From an uncultured Spirochaetales bacterium (GTDB lineage Bacteria > Spirochaetota > Spirochaetia > Sphaerochaetales > Sphaerochaetaceae): a stretch of 64,000 nucleotides of DNA. Below the pieces are notes generated by a model that saw only the letters and a list, made by a program, of their open reading frames with translations, was not told the DNA's origin and made no database searches. Numbering within the stretch: position 1 is the stretch's first letter; every line of letters starts with the position of its first letter. Positions 41,886-50,410 of the stretch are shown piece after piece. Where the stretch lies: positions 22,026 to 86,025 of the forward strand of contig CASDZV010000046.1 in the NCBI GenBank assembly GCA_949285905.1. Reading direction: 5' to 3'. The position numbers and the translations under genes are program-made.

Positions 41886-43952
41886 ATGAAAGCAAAACAC
41901 GCTTTTATAGCTCTTGTGGCTATCTCAGTCATGCTCTTTCCTTCCTGTGAGGAGAGTGCAGACCACGCGACGCTGAGAGTGAATCTCAGACAAGACAGAT
42001 CCATCGTTCCTGAAGACTTCCCGCTGGAAATCGATTCATATCGTATCACAGGAGATGGACCGGGTTCGGAATCGTTCAGTGTTGAAACAGATAATCAGAC
42101 TGTTTCACTGGAAGGGCTCATCATCGGCGAATGGCACATCACTGCTGAAGGTCTCAACAAGAACAATGATGTACTGGTAACGGGAGAAGCTGACCACAAA
42201 CTATCCGCCACAAATGGAAGCTGCACAATTGTGCTGGAGAATCTTGTCGGAACAGGTTCGCTTGAAGTCTCTCTTTCCTGGGACCCAGAACGCATTGCAG
42301 GTGAAGCGACTGTAGAACTTGAACTGACTCCGCAGTATGGGACTGAGGAAAAACAAGTGCTGGAACTGACAGAAATCGACACAGCCAGCGGCAGTGCTTC
42401 GTACTCCGGATCAGGTTATCCATCCGGTTCCTATGTCCTTTCTGCACGCCTTTATGACGGAGATGTGCAGGTAGCAGGCTTTGTGGAAGCTGTACGGATA
42501 GCTGGAGAGCAGGTTTCAAAGGGGGCAATCAGATTTGATCTCGATAAATACCCTATTGAGCCGGGAACGCTGGAACTGGTCAACAAAACCGGTGTTCCCG
42601 TATCCTGCACAATCGAAGGCATCACAGACACAGTCGATGCAGATGTTCCGATAAGCGTAAGCATCACATCCGAGATGGACGAAGTAGGAGGCTATTCGAT
42701 TATCTGGTATCTTGATGGGAATCTTCTTGGTGACGGTGCGTCGATTGAGTTCACACCATCGGCTGGAACTCACCGGCTGGATGTTGTTGTTTCCACTTCG
42801 CGTCTTGGCACATCGGGCTCGGCCTCAATCAACTTCGAAGCTATTTCCAAATCACTGCCAGGAGTACCCGTGAAAGGCTCTGTCGTGAATGATGGGGACT
42901 ACATCTCGCTCTCAGGCAGCACAGTCATAGAATTCCTCCCAGACGGCAATGCCATGATTGTCTCAAACGCTGAAGAGAAAGTATACATCGCCTCAATGAT
43001 ACGGAGCAGTCTGAACATTGAAAGGGAGTATACATTCACAGATCTCGGAATCACAGGAGAAGTCGTTGATTTCGATTCAGCAGAATTCAATGCAAACCTC
43101 ACAAAGGTCATCCTCGGGCAGAACAATCCGTGTCTGGTCATCGTATACAACTACAATCCAGCAACCGTTACACTTACAAAATTCAGCGATGGCACTCCGC
43201 AGTACATGTTCGAGGATTCAACACCTGCTGAGGAAATCAACAGTGTCGGAATCTTTGAGGAGATCAAGAAAGATGGCTATAGCACTGGTGCAGTAATGAT
43301 CAAGGGACCAACTGATCACTGGCAGTACAGCTATGTCTCACTCACAGACAGTACAGGTGACTCAGAATACTTCAGGCAGGGAATGACAATAACAATGTCA
43401 ACAACAAAGCGCATGGCAGGCAAGATGCTCTCATCACCGGAGACATTCTTCCACATCACAGAGGATGGATATGGACTGATGATGGTCAAGCGCGACAGTG
43501 CGACAACACCGATTCTCAATGTTGCATACTACTTCAATCCTATTATTCTGCCTGGCTCGGAAAAATACTTCACAGACATCTACACGACAACGATGCTGGA
43601 TCCTCTGACAGTGCTTCTCTTCACACAAGAATACATGGTCATCCTCGAACAGACTCGCGACCAGAGCGACACGTTCGGCTACATACTGCACGATCCGATA
43701 CCGTTCAGTCACGAGGCTGCCGGTGTGATAACAAGCAAGGATTACAAATTTGTCTACTACATCGACATCGACACTGATGAGATCGTCACTCTTGAGATTT
43801 CTCCAGATGGTACTGAAATCGAGGAAATCGGGCGCACGGAACTCACAGCAAAAGGCATGGATGCTCTTGCAATCTCCGACAGCGGCATCAATTTAATTGC
43901 CTATGACGAAGATAATGCGACATCGCTGATGATACTGCGTGCAACAAGGTAA
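41886..43952 (+). CDS. Large surface or periplasmic lipoprotein, Ig-like and beta-propeller-like
   Basis: A 688-residue predicted lipoprotein, signal MKAKHAFIALVAISVMLFPSC with C21. Residues 30-320 contain several Ig/CNA-B-like beta repeats (ATLRVNLRQDRSIVPEDFPLEIDSY, GSLEVSLSWDPERIAGEATVELELT, PGTLELVNKTGVPVSC). From about 330 on, a strand-rich region (SLNIEREYTFTDLGITG, KVILGQNNPCLVIVYNYNP, MLDPLTVLLFTQEYMVILEQ) suggests a propeller-like domain. AAAGGAG precedes the ATG. The gene is alone and rightward with a terminator after it. I cannot name a function; ligand binding or adhesion is a guess. Confidence 0.65.
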   Translation: MKAKHAFIALVAISVMLFPSCEESADHATLRVNLRQDRSIVPEDFPLEIDSYRITGDGPGSESFSVETDNQTVSLEGLIIGEWHITAEGLNKNNDVLVTGEADHKLSATNGSCTIVLENLVGTGSLEVSLSWDPERIAGEATVELELTPQYGTEEKQVLELTEIDTASGSASYSGSGYPSGSYVLSARLYDGDVQVAGFVEAVRIAGEQVSKGAIRFDLDKYPIEPGTLELVNKTGVPVSCTIEGITDTVDADVPISVSITSEMDEVGGYSIIWYLDGNLLGDGASIEFTPSAGTHRLDVVVSTSRLGTSGSASINFEAISKSLPGVPVKGSVVNDGDYISLSGSTVIEFLPDGNAMIVSNAEEKVYIASMIRSSLNIEREYTFTDLGITGEVVDFDSAEFNANLTKVILGQNNPCLVIVYNYNPATVTLTKFSDGTPQYMFEDSTPAEEINSVGIFEEIKKDGYSTGAVMIKGPTDHWQYSYVSLTDSTGDSEYFRQGMTITMSTTKRMAGKMLSSPETFFHITEDGYGLMMVKRDSATTPILNVAYYFNPIILPGSEKYFTDIYTTTMLDPLTVLLFTQEYMVILEQTRDQSDTFGYILHDPIPFSHEAAGVITSKDYKFVYYIDIDTDEIVTLEISPDGTEIEEIGRTELTAKGMDALAISDSGINLIAYDEDNATSLMILRATR

Positions 43953-43957
43953 AAGTT

Positions 43958-43991
43958 ATCCCCCTGTTCCTCATTGCGGGAGCAGGGGGAT
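43958..43991. terminator. Bidirectional terminator
   Basis: ATCCCCCTGTTCC and GGAGCAGGGGGAT form a 13-bp stem (one G-T pair) with an 8-base loop. It lies between the convergent large lipoprotein gene and the hydrogenase operon; the minus-strand T run (AACTTTT) is better than the plus-strand one. Confidence 0.8.
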
Positions 43992-43997
43992 GATTTA

Positions 43998-45743
43998 TCA
44001 CTGCTTATAAAGCGGTGTTTCCTTATACTCTGTATGAAGGAGATGGTGTGCCTTCTCTGAAAGCGGAGAGCCAAGGTAATCAGAATAAAGCTTCTGAATC
44101 GATGGATTCTGGTGAGAACATCTCTTTACAGACTTCTCATCATCCTCGTACAGGCCATCTGCACGCTCTTTTCTCACTTCGTCATCAGTACCATATGGCT
44201 GACCACCTCCTGCAATACAGCCACCACGGCATGCCATGATCTCCACAAAGTCCACGTCCGATGCTCTTCCTGCTTTCTTATCCTCTCTGATCTGATCGAG
44301 AAGAGGCTTTGCATTAGCCATTCCATGGACTACAGCAACACGCACCTTCTTGCCATCGACATCAACCTCGCCGCGCTTGATTTCATCAAGGCCCCTGACA
44401 AGCTTGATTTCAGGATCTGCAAGCTCTTTACCTGTAATGCCATAGTATGCTGTTCTGATAGCAGCTTCCATAACACCGCCAGTTGCGCCGAAAATTGTAC
44501 CGGCACCAGAGTACTCGCCAATCGGGCTGTCTGCTTCTGTATCAGGAAGATTCTTGAAATCGAGACCACGGGAAGCTATAAGGCGTGCAAGTTCTCTTGT
44601 TGTGAGAACAAGATCAACATCCCATTCTCCGCTGGAAGCGGCATGATCGCCGTCTCTCCTTATCTCAGTCTTCTTCGCCGTACATGGCATGATAGCAACT
44701 GAGTAGACTTTCTTCTTATCAAGCCCGACCTTCTCTGCCCAGTATGTCTTCGTGATAGCACCCTGCATCATCATAGGGCTCTTCGCAGATGAAAGATTTT
44801 CAAGAAGATCTGGATAATACTCCTCAACATATGCTATCCATCCCGGGCAGCACGATGTGAGCTGTGGCATCACACCATTGTTCTTGATTCTTTCAATAAG
44901 CTCATAACCCTCTTCCATAATAGTGAGGTCTGCCCCGAAGTTTGTATCGAAAACGTAATCAACACCAAGCATCCTCAGCGCTGTATAGAGCTTCTTTGTG
45001 GAAATCTCACCAGGCTTGAGTCCGAATTCCTCTCCGATTGCGACGCGCACCGACGGAGCCATCTGCACGGCAACAACCTTCTCAGGATCTGCGATAGCCT
45101 TCATCATTCCATCTGTATGATCCTGCTCATAGATAGCTCCGACCGGACAGTGAGCAATACACTGGCCGCACTTGATGCAAGGACTATCATTGAGTGGGAG
45201 CTTTGCAGCAGGGCTCATTGTCGTGTGGTCTCCTCTGCCGATGAAGTCGAGTGCATATACTCCCTGAAGTTCCTGGCACACCTGAACACAGCGTCCGCAC
45301 TTGATGCACTTCTCCGGGTCCAGAACAATTGCGCCTGTAGAGCGGTCCTTCTTATCCTCCGCAAGTCTCACCTCAAACGGCTGCTCTCTTACGCCATATT
45401 CAATGGCAAGTTTCTGGAGCTCGCACTTGTTATTGCGTGTACAGAGAAGACATGAAGATGGATGAGTCGACATTGTCAGCTCAAGGATTGTACGACGGAC
45501 ATTGTACAGGTCCTGATCGTGAGTGATGATCTTCATGCCCTCTGCAGCTGGTGTCGAGCAGGCACGGATGATCTTTGCAGAACCGACCTGCTTGCAGACA
45601 CAGAGTCCACAGGAGCCAAAAGGCTTGAGATCCGGATGATAGCACAAGGTAGGAATTCTGATTCCGGCCTTTCTGGCTGCCTCAAGGACGGTTGTCCCCT
45701 CAGCCACCTCAACTTCGATTCCCTGTATAGTAAGATGAATCAT
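43998..45743 (-). CDS. hndD: [FeFe] hydrogenase catalytic subunit (HndD/HydA type)
   Basis: About 581 residues. In order: [2Fe-2S] domain (CxxC pairs in CYHPDLKPFGSCGLCVC near 33-49), the His-Cys cluster HPSSCLLCTRNNKC, two [4Fe-4S] motifs (CIKCGRCVQVC, CIKCGQCIAHCPVG) and the H-cluster domain with TSCCPGW, MPCTAKK and ACRGGCIAGGGQP, all cysteines intact. It takes electrons to make or consume H2. A second ATG at 45743 has better spacing to GGAGG than the first at 45746. Last gene of the hnd operon. Confidence 0.95.
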   Translation of the reverse strand: MIHLTIQGIEVEVAEGTTVLEAARKAGIRIPTLCYHPDLKPFGSCGLCVCKQVGSAKIIRACSTPAAEGMKIITHDQDLYNVRRTILELTMSTHPSSCLLCTRNNKCELQKLAIEYGVREQPFEVRLAEDKKDRSTGAIVLDPEKCIKCGRCVQVCQELQGVYALDFIGRGDHTTMSPAAKLPLNDSPCIKCGQCIAHCPVGAIYEQDHTDGMMKAIADPEKVVAVQMAPSVRVAIGEEFGLKPGEISTKKLYTALRMLGVDYVFDTNFGADLTIMEEGYELIERIKNNGVMPQLTSCCPGWIAYVEEYYPDLLENLSSAKSPMMMQGAITKTYWAEKVGLDKKKVYSVAIMPCTAKKTEIRRDGDHAASSGEWDVDLVLTTRELARLIASRGLDFKNLPDTEADSPIGEYSGAGTIFGATGGVMEAAIRTAYYGITGKELADPEIKLVRGLDEIKRGEVDVDGKKVRVAVVHGMANAKPLLDQIREDKKAGRASDVDFVEIMACRGGCIAGGGQPYGTDDEVRKERADGLYEDDEKSVKRCSHQNPSIQKLYSDYLGSPLSEKAHHLLHTEYKETPLYKQ

Positions 45744-45755
45744 CATAAACCTCCA

Positions 45756-47543
45756 TTAATGAATCTCGATGGCCGAGAACTTGCATGTATCCTTGCAGAC
45801 GCCACACTTGATACAGACATTGCCATTGATCTTATGAGGCTTCTTGACCTCTCCGGAAATGGCACCGACAGGACACTTTCTGGCACATGCTGTACATCCG
45901 ATACACTTATTCGGATTAATCTCGTAGCTGATGAGCTTCTTACACTTGCCGGAAGGACACTTCTTATCGATGATGTGAGCCTTGTACTCTTCCGGGAAGT
46001 AATGCAGCGTAGAAAGAACAGGATTCGGAGCTGTCTGGCCAAGCGCACAGAGAGAGCCGATCTTCATAGCATGTGCAATCTGCTCAATCTGCTTAATGTC
46101 ATCCTCCTCACCCTTGCCCTGTGTGATCTTTTCAAGGATGTTGTACAGACTCTTTCCACCGATACGGCACGGAGCGCATTTGCCACAGGACTCATCAACA
46201 GTGAAGTTGAGGTAGAACTTTGCGACATCAACGATACAGTCATCCTCATCCATGACAATCATTCCGCCTGATCCCATCATCGAGCCGATCTTCTGGAGAC
46301 CGCCGAAATCGATAGGAGTATCAAGATTCTCTTCGGTTATGACGCCACCGGAAGGACCTCCTGTCTGGACAGCTTTGAACTTCTTTCCATGAGCGATACC
46401 GCCACCGATGTCATAGACAATCTCACGAAGAGTTGTTCCCATCGGAACTTCCACAAGGCCTGAGTTGCAGATTTTTCCTGTAAGTGCGAAGACTTTTGTT
46501 CCATGGCTGTCAGGAGTACCTATCGATGCAAACCATTCACCGCCGTTTGTGATGATCTGAGCGACATTTGCCCATGTCTCGACGTTGTTTATAACTGTCG
46601 GCTTGCCCCAGAGCCCCTTTGAAGCCGGGAATGGCGGTCTCGGCTTAGGCATTCCTCTGTGTCCTTCAATGGACTGCAGAAGAGCAGTCTCCTCTCCACA
46701 GACAAATGCACCAGCTCCAAGCCTGATTTCAATATCGTAATCAAAGCCAGAACCAAGAATATCCTTTCCGAGAAGCCCATATTCCCTTGCCTGCTTCATA
46801 GCAACTTCAAGGCGATGAATTGCCAATGGATACTCAGCGCGGATATAGATAAAACCCTGATGTGCACCGACTGTGCGTCCGCAGATAGTCATAGCCTCGA
46901 GAACTGCATGCGGATCTCCTTCAAGCGTTGAGCGGTCCATGTATGCACCAGGGTCACCTTCATCAGCATTGCAGACAACATACTTCACAGGATCCTTTTC
47001 CTGCTTTGTGAAATTCCACTTCATCCATGTCGGGAATCCTGCACCTCCACGACCACGGAGGCCTGCTGTCTTCAGCTCGTTGATGACATCATCCGGAGTC
47101 ATATCGAAGAGAACCTTCTCAAGGGCCTTGTAACCACCTGCTGCGATATATTCATCGATATTCTCAGGATCGATAGAACCACAGTTGCGCAGAACAATTC
47201 TCTTCTGCTTCTGGTAGAACTGGATGTCCTCTACTTCCTCATATGCCTTATGAGGTGCTTTGTTATAAAGAAGTCTTGTAACCTCGCGTCCCTTGACGAC
47301 ATGTTCTGCAATAAGCTCCTTTGCATCCTCCGGCTTTACCTGCACATAGAAGGAATCCTCCGGAAGAATCTTGACAATCGGCCCCTGCTCACAGAATCCG
47401 AAACAGCCAGTCTTGATAACCTGAACCTGATCAGCTACACCCTGTGCAGCAGCCTCTTCGATGAGCGAATGATAAATCTGGTCAGAACGGGATGATTCAC
47501 AGCCCGTGCCTCCGCAGACGAGAATATAGTTCTTGTACCCCAT
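45756..47543 (-). CDS. hndC: NuoF-like flavin subunit of the hydrogenase (HndC/HydB type)
   Basis: A 595-residue protein: N-terminal thioredoxin-like [2Fe-2S] domain (CGGTGC near 10-15 and CFGFC near 48-52), NuoF FMN/NADH module (GRGGAGFPTWMKW near 163-175, CNADEGDPGAYMDR), the SLBB-4Fe-4S region with ESCGKCAPCRIGG, and two C-terminal [4Fe-4S] ferredoxin motifs (CIGCTACARKCPVG and CIKCGVCKDTC). It oxidises or reduces NAD(P)H in a probably bifurcating complex. Starts 1 base after the HndB-like gene ends. Confidence 0.95.
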   Translation of the reverse strand: MGYKNYILVCGGTGCESSRSDQIYHSLIEEAAAQGVADQVQVIKTGCFGFCEQGPIVKILPEDSFYVQVKPEDAKELIAEHVVKGREVTRLLYNKAPHKAYEEVEDIQFYQKQKRIVLRNCGSIDPENIDEYIAAGGYKALEKVLFDMTPDDVINELKTAGLRGRGGAGFPTWMKWNFTKQEKDPVKYVVCNADEGDPGAYMDRSTLEGDPHAVLEAMTICGRTVGAHQGFIYIRAEYPLAIHRLEVAMKQAREYGLLGKDILGSGFDYDIEIRLGAGAFVCGEETALLQSIEGHRGMPKPRPPFPASKGLWGKPTVINNVETWANVAQIITNGGEWFASIGTPDSHGTKVFALTGKICNSGLVEVPMGTTLREIVYDIGGGIAHGKKFKAVQTGGPSGGVITEENLDTPIDFGGLQKIGSMMGSGGMIVMDEDDCIVDVAKFYLNFTVDESCGKCAPCRIGGKSLYNILEKITQGKGEEDDIKQIEQIAHAMKIGSLCALGQTAPNPVLSTLHYFPEEYKAHIIDKKCPSGKCKKLISYEINPNKCIGCTACARKCPVGAISGEVKKPHKINGNVCIKCGVCKDTCKFSAIEIH

Positions 47544-47544
47544 C

Positions 47545-47925
47545 TTACTGCTCCTTATCCTTCATCTCGATCCTCAGATCCTCGAGGATACGGCCACCTT
47601 TGAGATGCTCAGAGACAATGCGGTGTGCCGCTTCCTTATCTACAGAGCCATATGTGACAAGACCGGCCTCTGGTGAATACACTTCAACAACCGGCTCTGG
47701 ATTGGGGGCTGCGCTCCCAGTCTGTGTGATTATTACGTTATCAAGACCCAGCTTCTCAACATCATCAGCAATTGTATTGAGCGTGAGCTTAGCACCTGCA
47801 TCGATTCCGGAGGTGCCCATAGCGACAACAACATGGACCGTACGTCCGTGGATATCGCGCTTCTTCAGATTCTTCTCCTCACGTGAACGTATCTCATGAA
47901 GATCGGAAAGCGAAAGCTTAGCCAT
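47545..47925 (-). CDS. hndB: HndB-like thioredoxin-fold protein without cluster cysteines
   Basis: A 126-residue protein in the position of HndB, with the 2Fe-2S ferredoxin-like thioredoxin fold (VVVAMGTSGIDAGAKLTLNTI and ITQTGSAAPNPEPVVEVYSPE). The positions that carry cysteine in related proteins (GTCG and TGCxGLC regions) read GTSG and TGSAAPN; the protein contains no cysteine at all, so it cannot hold a [2Fe-2S] cluster. A structural or assembly role in the complex is inferred. It overlaps the histidine-kinase-like gene by 8 bases. Confidence 0.85.
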   Translation of the reverse strand: MAKLSLSDLHEIRSREEKNLKKRDIHGRTVHVVVAMGTSGIDAGAKLTLNTIADDVEKLGLDNVIITQTGSAAPNPEPVVEVYSPEAGLVTYGSVDKEAAHRIVSEHLKGGRILEDLRIEMKDKEQ

Positions 47926-48409
47926 TTGTTTCTCCTTTCTCCAGGGCTTTCAGAAGACTTCTGAATCTTCTGATTCCTGCTGCCCTGTCAGGGACAGCGT
48001 CCCTTTCTGTGAGAAGAGCGCGGGAAACTGTGAATGCCCGACCGCCTTTCTCTATCGTAACTGTTATGCTTTTGTCCAGGTTGAAAAGAGGAAGCAGCGC
48101 TTCATCTAGTCTGTCGAAGCTTCCATCATCCTCTGCGCTGAACTCCAGCACCGTAATCCCTTCTCCTCGCGTCAAGCGGCATCGCCCTCCTGTGCGCTCC
48201 CTGATTATATGAAGCCCACGGCCACGCCCTTCACCCTTGGTGGTGATTCCTTCCCTGAACGGATTGCTGACAACGGATCCGTATCCATCATCCTCAATCC
48301 TCGCCTCAATCTCTCCTTCCCTGAACCTCACTTGAAGTGATATATGTCCAGCCCCTGCCTCCGCACTGTTGGCAACTGCTTCAAGCAGAAGAGAAGAGAC
48401 ATCGTGCAT
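47918..48409 (-). CDS. HATPase-domain protein of the hydrogenase operon
   Basis: A 163-residue GHKL ATP-binding protein. N box LLEAVANSAEAGA near 8-20, G1 DDGYG, G2 GEGRGRGLHIIRER, then a C-terminal extension of about 75 residues with no His phosphoacceptor domain. It resembles the ATPase part of histidine kinases or anti-sigma factors. Such genes are known next to NADP-reducing hydrogenase operons, role unresolved. It overlaps hndA by 1 base. Confidence 0.8.
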   Translation of the reverse strand: MHDVSSLLLEAVANSAEAGAGHISLQVRFREGEIEARIEDDGYGSVVSNPFREGITTKGEGRGRGLHIIRERTGGRCRLTRGEGITVLEFSAEDDGSFDRLDEALLPLFNLDKSITVTIEKGGRAFTVSRALLTERDAVPDRAAGIRRFRSLLKALEKGETNG

Positions 48410-48873
48410 CAGGCGAATTTATCCAGAATTCCGGATATCTGATTCTTAGAGACCTTTCCGAAGACTTCCCCTGATATCGTCATAACAGGTGCAAGTCCGC
48501 AGCATCCGACACAGCGGACAGCCTCGAGAGAGAATCTTCCATCCTCTGTCAGTCCTCCGACCTCCAGTCCAAGTTCCTTACCCAGCTCCTCGACAATCAT
48601 GTCGCCGCCCTTGAGATAGCAAGCGGTACCGAGACATACCTGGATGTTGTACTTTCCTGGCTTATTAAGCTTAAAGAAATGATAGAAAGTAAGGACTCCC
48701 CAAATCGTGGCAAGCGGAACACCTGTCTCTTTTGAAACACCTTCGGCCGCCTCTCTGGAAACATAGCCGAATTCCTCTTGGACCCGATGGAGAATCATGA
48801 TGAGATTGCCCGGCTTGTCTTTCCATTCGGAAATATAAGCGTTCAGCTCATCAGAGAATATACTCTGAGCCAT
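48409..48873 (-). CDS. hndA: NuoE-like [2Fe-2S] subunit of the hydrogenase (HndA/HydC type)
   Basis: A 154-residue NuoE homologue with four cluster ligands: CLGTACYLKGG near 84-94 and CVGCCGLAP near 120-128. It forms the electron link to HndC. AAGGAGG precedes the ATG. First gene of the operon, divergent from rex across 147 bases. Confidence 0.95.
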   Translation of the reverse strand: MAQSIFSDELNAYISEWKDKPGNLIMILHRVQEEFGYVSREAAEGVSKETGVPLATIWGVLTFYHFFKLNKPGKYNIQVCLGTACYLKGGDMIVEELGKELGLEVGGLTEDGRFSLEAVRCVGCCGLAPVMTISGEVFGKVSKNQISGILDKFA

Positions 48874-48915
48874 AACTCCTCCTTTAAAGTCACCATCATG
48901 ATTCTATCGTACAGA

Positions 48916-48944
48916 GCTATATTTTTGCAATAAATGATACACAA
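48916..48944 (-). promoter_or_regulatory. Predicted hnd operon promoter
   Basis: Minus strand TTGTGT, 17-base spacer, TATAGC. Start point would fall near 48909, leaving a leader of about 36 bases with the AAGGAGG. Confidence 0.45.
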
Positions 48945-48957
48945 AGAGAAAATCAGT

Positions 48958-48977
48958 TTATGTTTATTGACACATAA
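48958..48977. promoter_or_regulatory. Candidate Rex operator between rex and hnd
   Basis: Perfect inverted repeat TTATGT-N8-ACATAA that overlaps TTGACA (48967-48972), a possible rex -35, and lies just upstream of the hnd -35. Size and symmetry fit Rex sites, but the half-site differs from the commonly reported TTGTGA/TTGTTA. Confidence 0.45.
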
Positions 48978-49020
48978 CTGTGGTTAATATACTTTTTATC
49001 ACATAAATGAGGATTTGAGT

Positions 49021-49653
49021 ATGAACAGTGACATGCTTATCAGAATTACACGCTATTTCAGAGCACTTAATCGTCTGAGAGCCATCGGTTTAGAGAAAGT
49101 CTTCGCACACAATCTGGCAGATGCGGCAGGCGTTTCAGCTGCAGTAGTGAGAAAGGATTTCTCGATTCTGGAAATTCACGGGCAGAAACGAGGAGGATAT
49201 GAGATCACGGAGCTGATAGACAGAATTTCAAAAATACTGGGAAAAGGCGATCCGCAGAACATCATTGTCGTAGGCTGCGGCCGCATCGGGAAAGCATTGA
49301 TGCACTATACAGGCTTCGAGCCAGATGGAATACGAGTCGTTGCAGGATTTGACTCAGACCCGATTGTCTACTCCGATGCCTCCCACCCTGTGCCGGTTTA
49401 TCCCATGTCCAGGCTGGAAGAGATGGTGGAAGCTCTGGGCGTCAAGGTTGCAATCATCACAGTGCCGGAAGCTGCCGCGGCAGATACTGCGGAGAAACTG
49501 CTGGAAGCTGGAGTGAAGGGTATACTCAACTTCTCACCAATCACGCTCAAACCACACCCGGAGAATCCTGCAGTGATCCATAACATCAACATCGCTCTCG
49601 AGCTTGAGCAGATATTCTACCAGCTGCAGTTTCCTGAAAGCCGGATGAAGTGA
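49021..49653 (+). CDS. rex: Redox-sensing repressor Rex
   Basis: A 210-residue Rex: N-terminal winged helix (LADAAGVSAAVVRKDFS near 32-48) and a Rossmann domain with VVGCGRIGKAL near 83-93 that binds NADH or NAD. It releases DNA when NADH/NAD is high. The ATG at 49021 has GAGGA at correct spacing; a TTG two codons earlier is less likely. Divergent from the NAD-linked hydrogenase it probably regulates. Confidence 0.93.
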   Translation: MNSDMLIRITRYFRALNRLRAIGLEKVFAHNLADAAGVSAAVVRKDFSILEIHGQKRGGYEITELIDRISKILGKGDPQNIIVVGCGRIGKALMHYTGFEPDGIRVVAGFDSDPIVYSDASHPVPVYPMSRLEEMVEALGVKVAIITVPEAAAADTAEKLLEAGVKGILNFSPITLKPHPENPAVIHNINIALELEQIFYQLQFPESRMK

Positions 49654-49669
49654 AGACCTTAACAGCGTA

Positions 49670-50410
49670 TCATCCTATGCTTCTGATCCACGAGAAGAGA
49701 TACTGCTGTGACAAAGCCTCATAGGGATGGAAGTACTCCGGTGTTTTTCCTGGGTAATATTCCTTCATCACTTTCTTCATCCAGACATCAAGAGGGAAGC
49801 CCTCCCTCCTCTGATAAGAAAAGATGAGGATGCAGGATGCGACTTTCGGGCCGATGCCTTTAATAGTCTGCAGCCTGTCCATCGCCTCGTCGAATGGCAA
49901 CCCATCTATTTCATCCAGTACACTGGATTTATCAACAGCATCAAGAATAAATGGCGCCCTGAACCCGGTCCCGATTGCCCTCAGCTCCTCTTCAGTAGCA
50001 TTTCTTAGCTCATACGGCGTCGGAAACGAGAAGCGCCCTGGCTCAACTTCATGGCCGAAGTGTTCCGAAAGTCTGTTGTAAAGACCAGTGATTCTCTTGA
50101 TGTTGTTATTCTGGGAGAGAATGAATGAAATTGCCGCGATCCAATGGTCCTGTTTCAAGAGCCTGATCGTACCAGTGCTCTCAACTGCCCTCCTGAGAAT
50201 CTCATCCTTCCCTGCTATAGCCGCACGCGCGCCCTCATAGTCATACCCCAGATCGAAATATTCATACAGAAAAGGATCGGAAGCGGCATCGGAGAGGGTG
50301 CTGATATGGTAAACTTTTTCATTCAGCACTGCTGAAAAGGAACCGTCGGCTTCCTCCCTCCAGCTGAAAGACTGACCGCCAAGAAGTGTTTCCCTAAGAT
50401 TCTCACTCAT
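49670..50410 (-). CDS. ogg: 8-oxoguanine DNA glycosylase (OGG family)
   Basis: A 246-residue HhH-GPD glycosylase. GGQSFSW near 11-17 is the OGG1 N-terminal signature, the helix-hairpin-helix KGIGPKVA carries the catalytic lysine K189 and PLDVW has Asp208. It removes 8-oxoguanine and can nick the backbone. It is shorter than eukaryotic OGG1 (about 345) but typical for bacterial OGGs. Starts 8 bases inside the regulator gene. Confidence 0.88.
   Translation of the reverse strand: MSENLRETLLGGQSFSWREEADGSFSAVLNEKVYHISTLSDAASDPFLYEYFDLGYDYEGARAAIAGKDEILRRAVESTGTIRLLKQDHWIAAISFILSQNNNIKRITGLYNRLSEHFGHEVEPGRFSFPTPYELRNATEEELRAIGTGFRAPFILDAVDKSSVLDEIDGLPFDEAMDRLQTIKGIGPKVASCILIFSYQRREGFPLDVWMKKVMKEYYPGKTPEYFHPYEALSQQYLFSWIRSIG

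Noticed and set aside
45462..46271. A 269-codon plus-strand frame without stops across the hydrogenase genes
   Set aside because: It is antisense to HndD and HndC, whose ferredoxin motifs are fully conserved; the absence of stops follows from their codon use. No promoter, SD or domain supports it.
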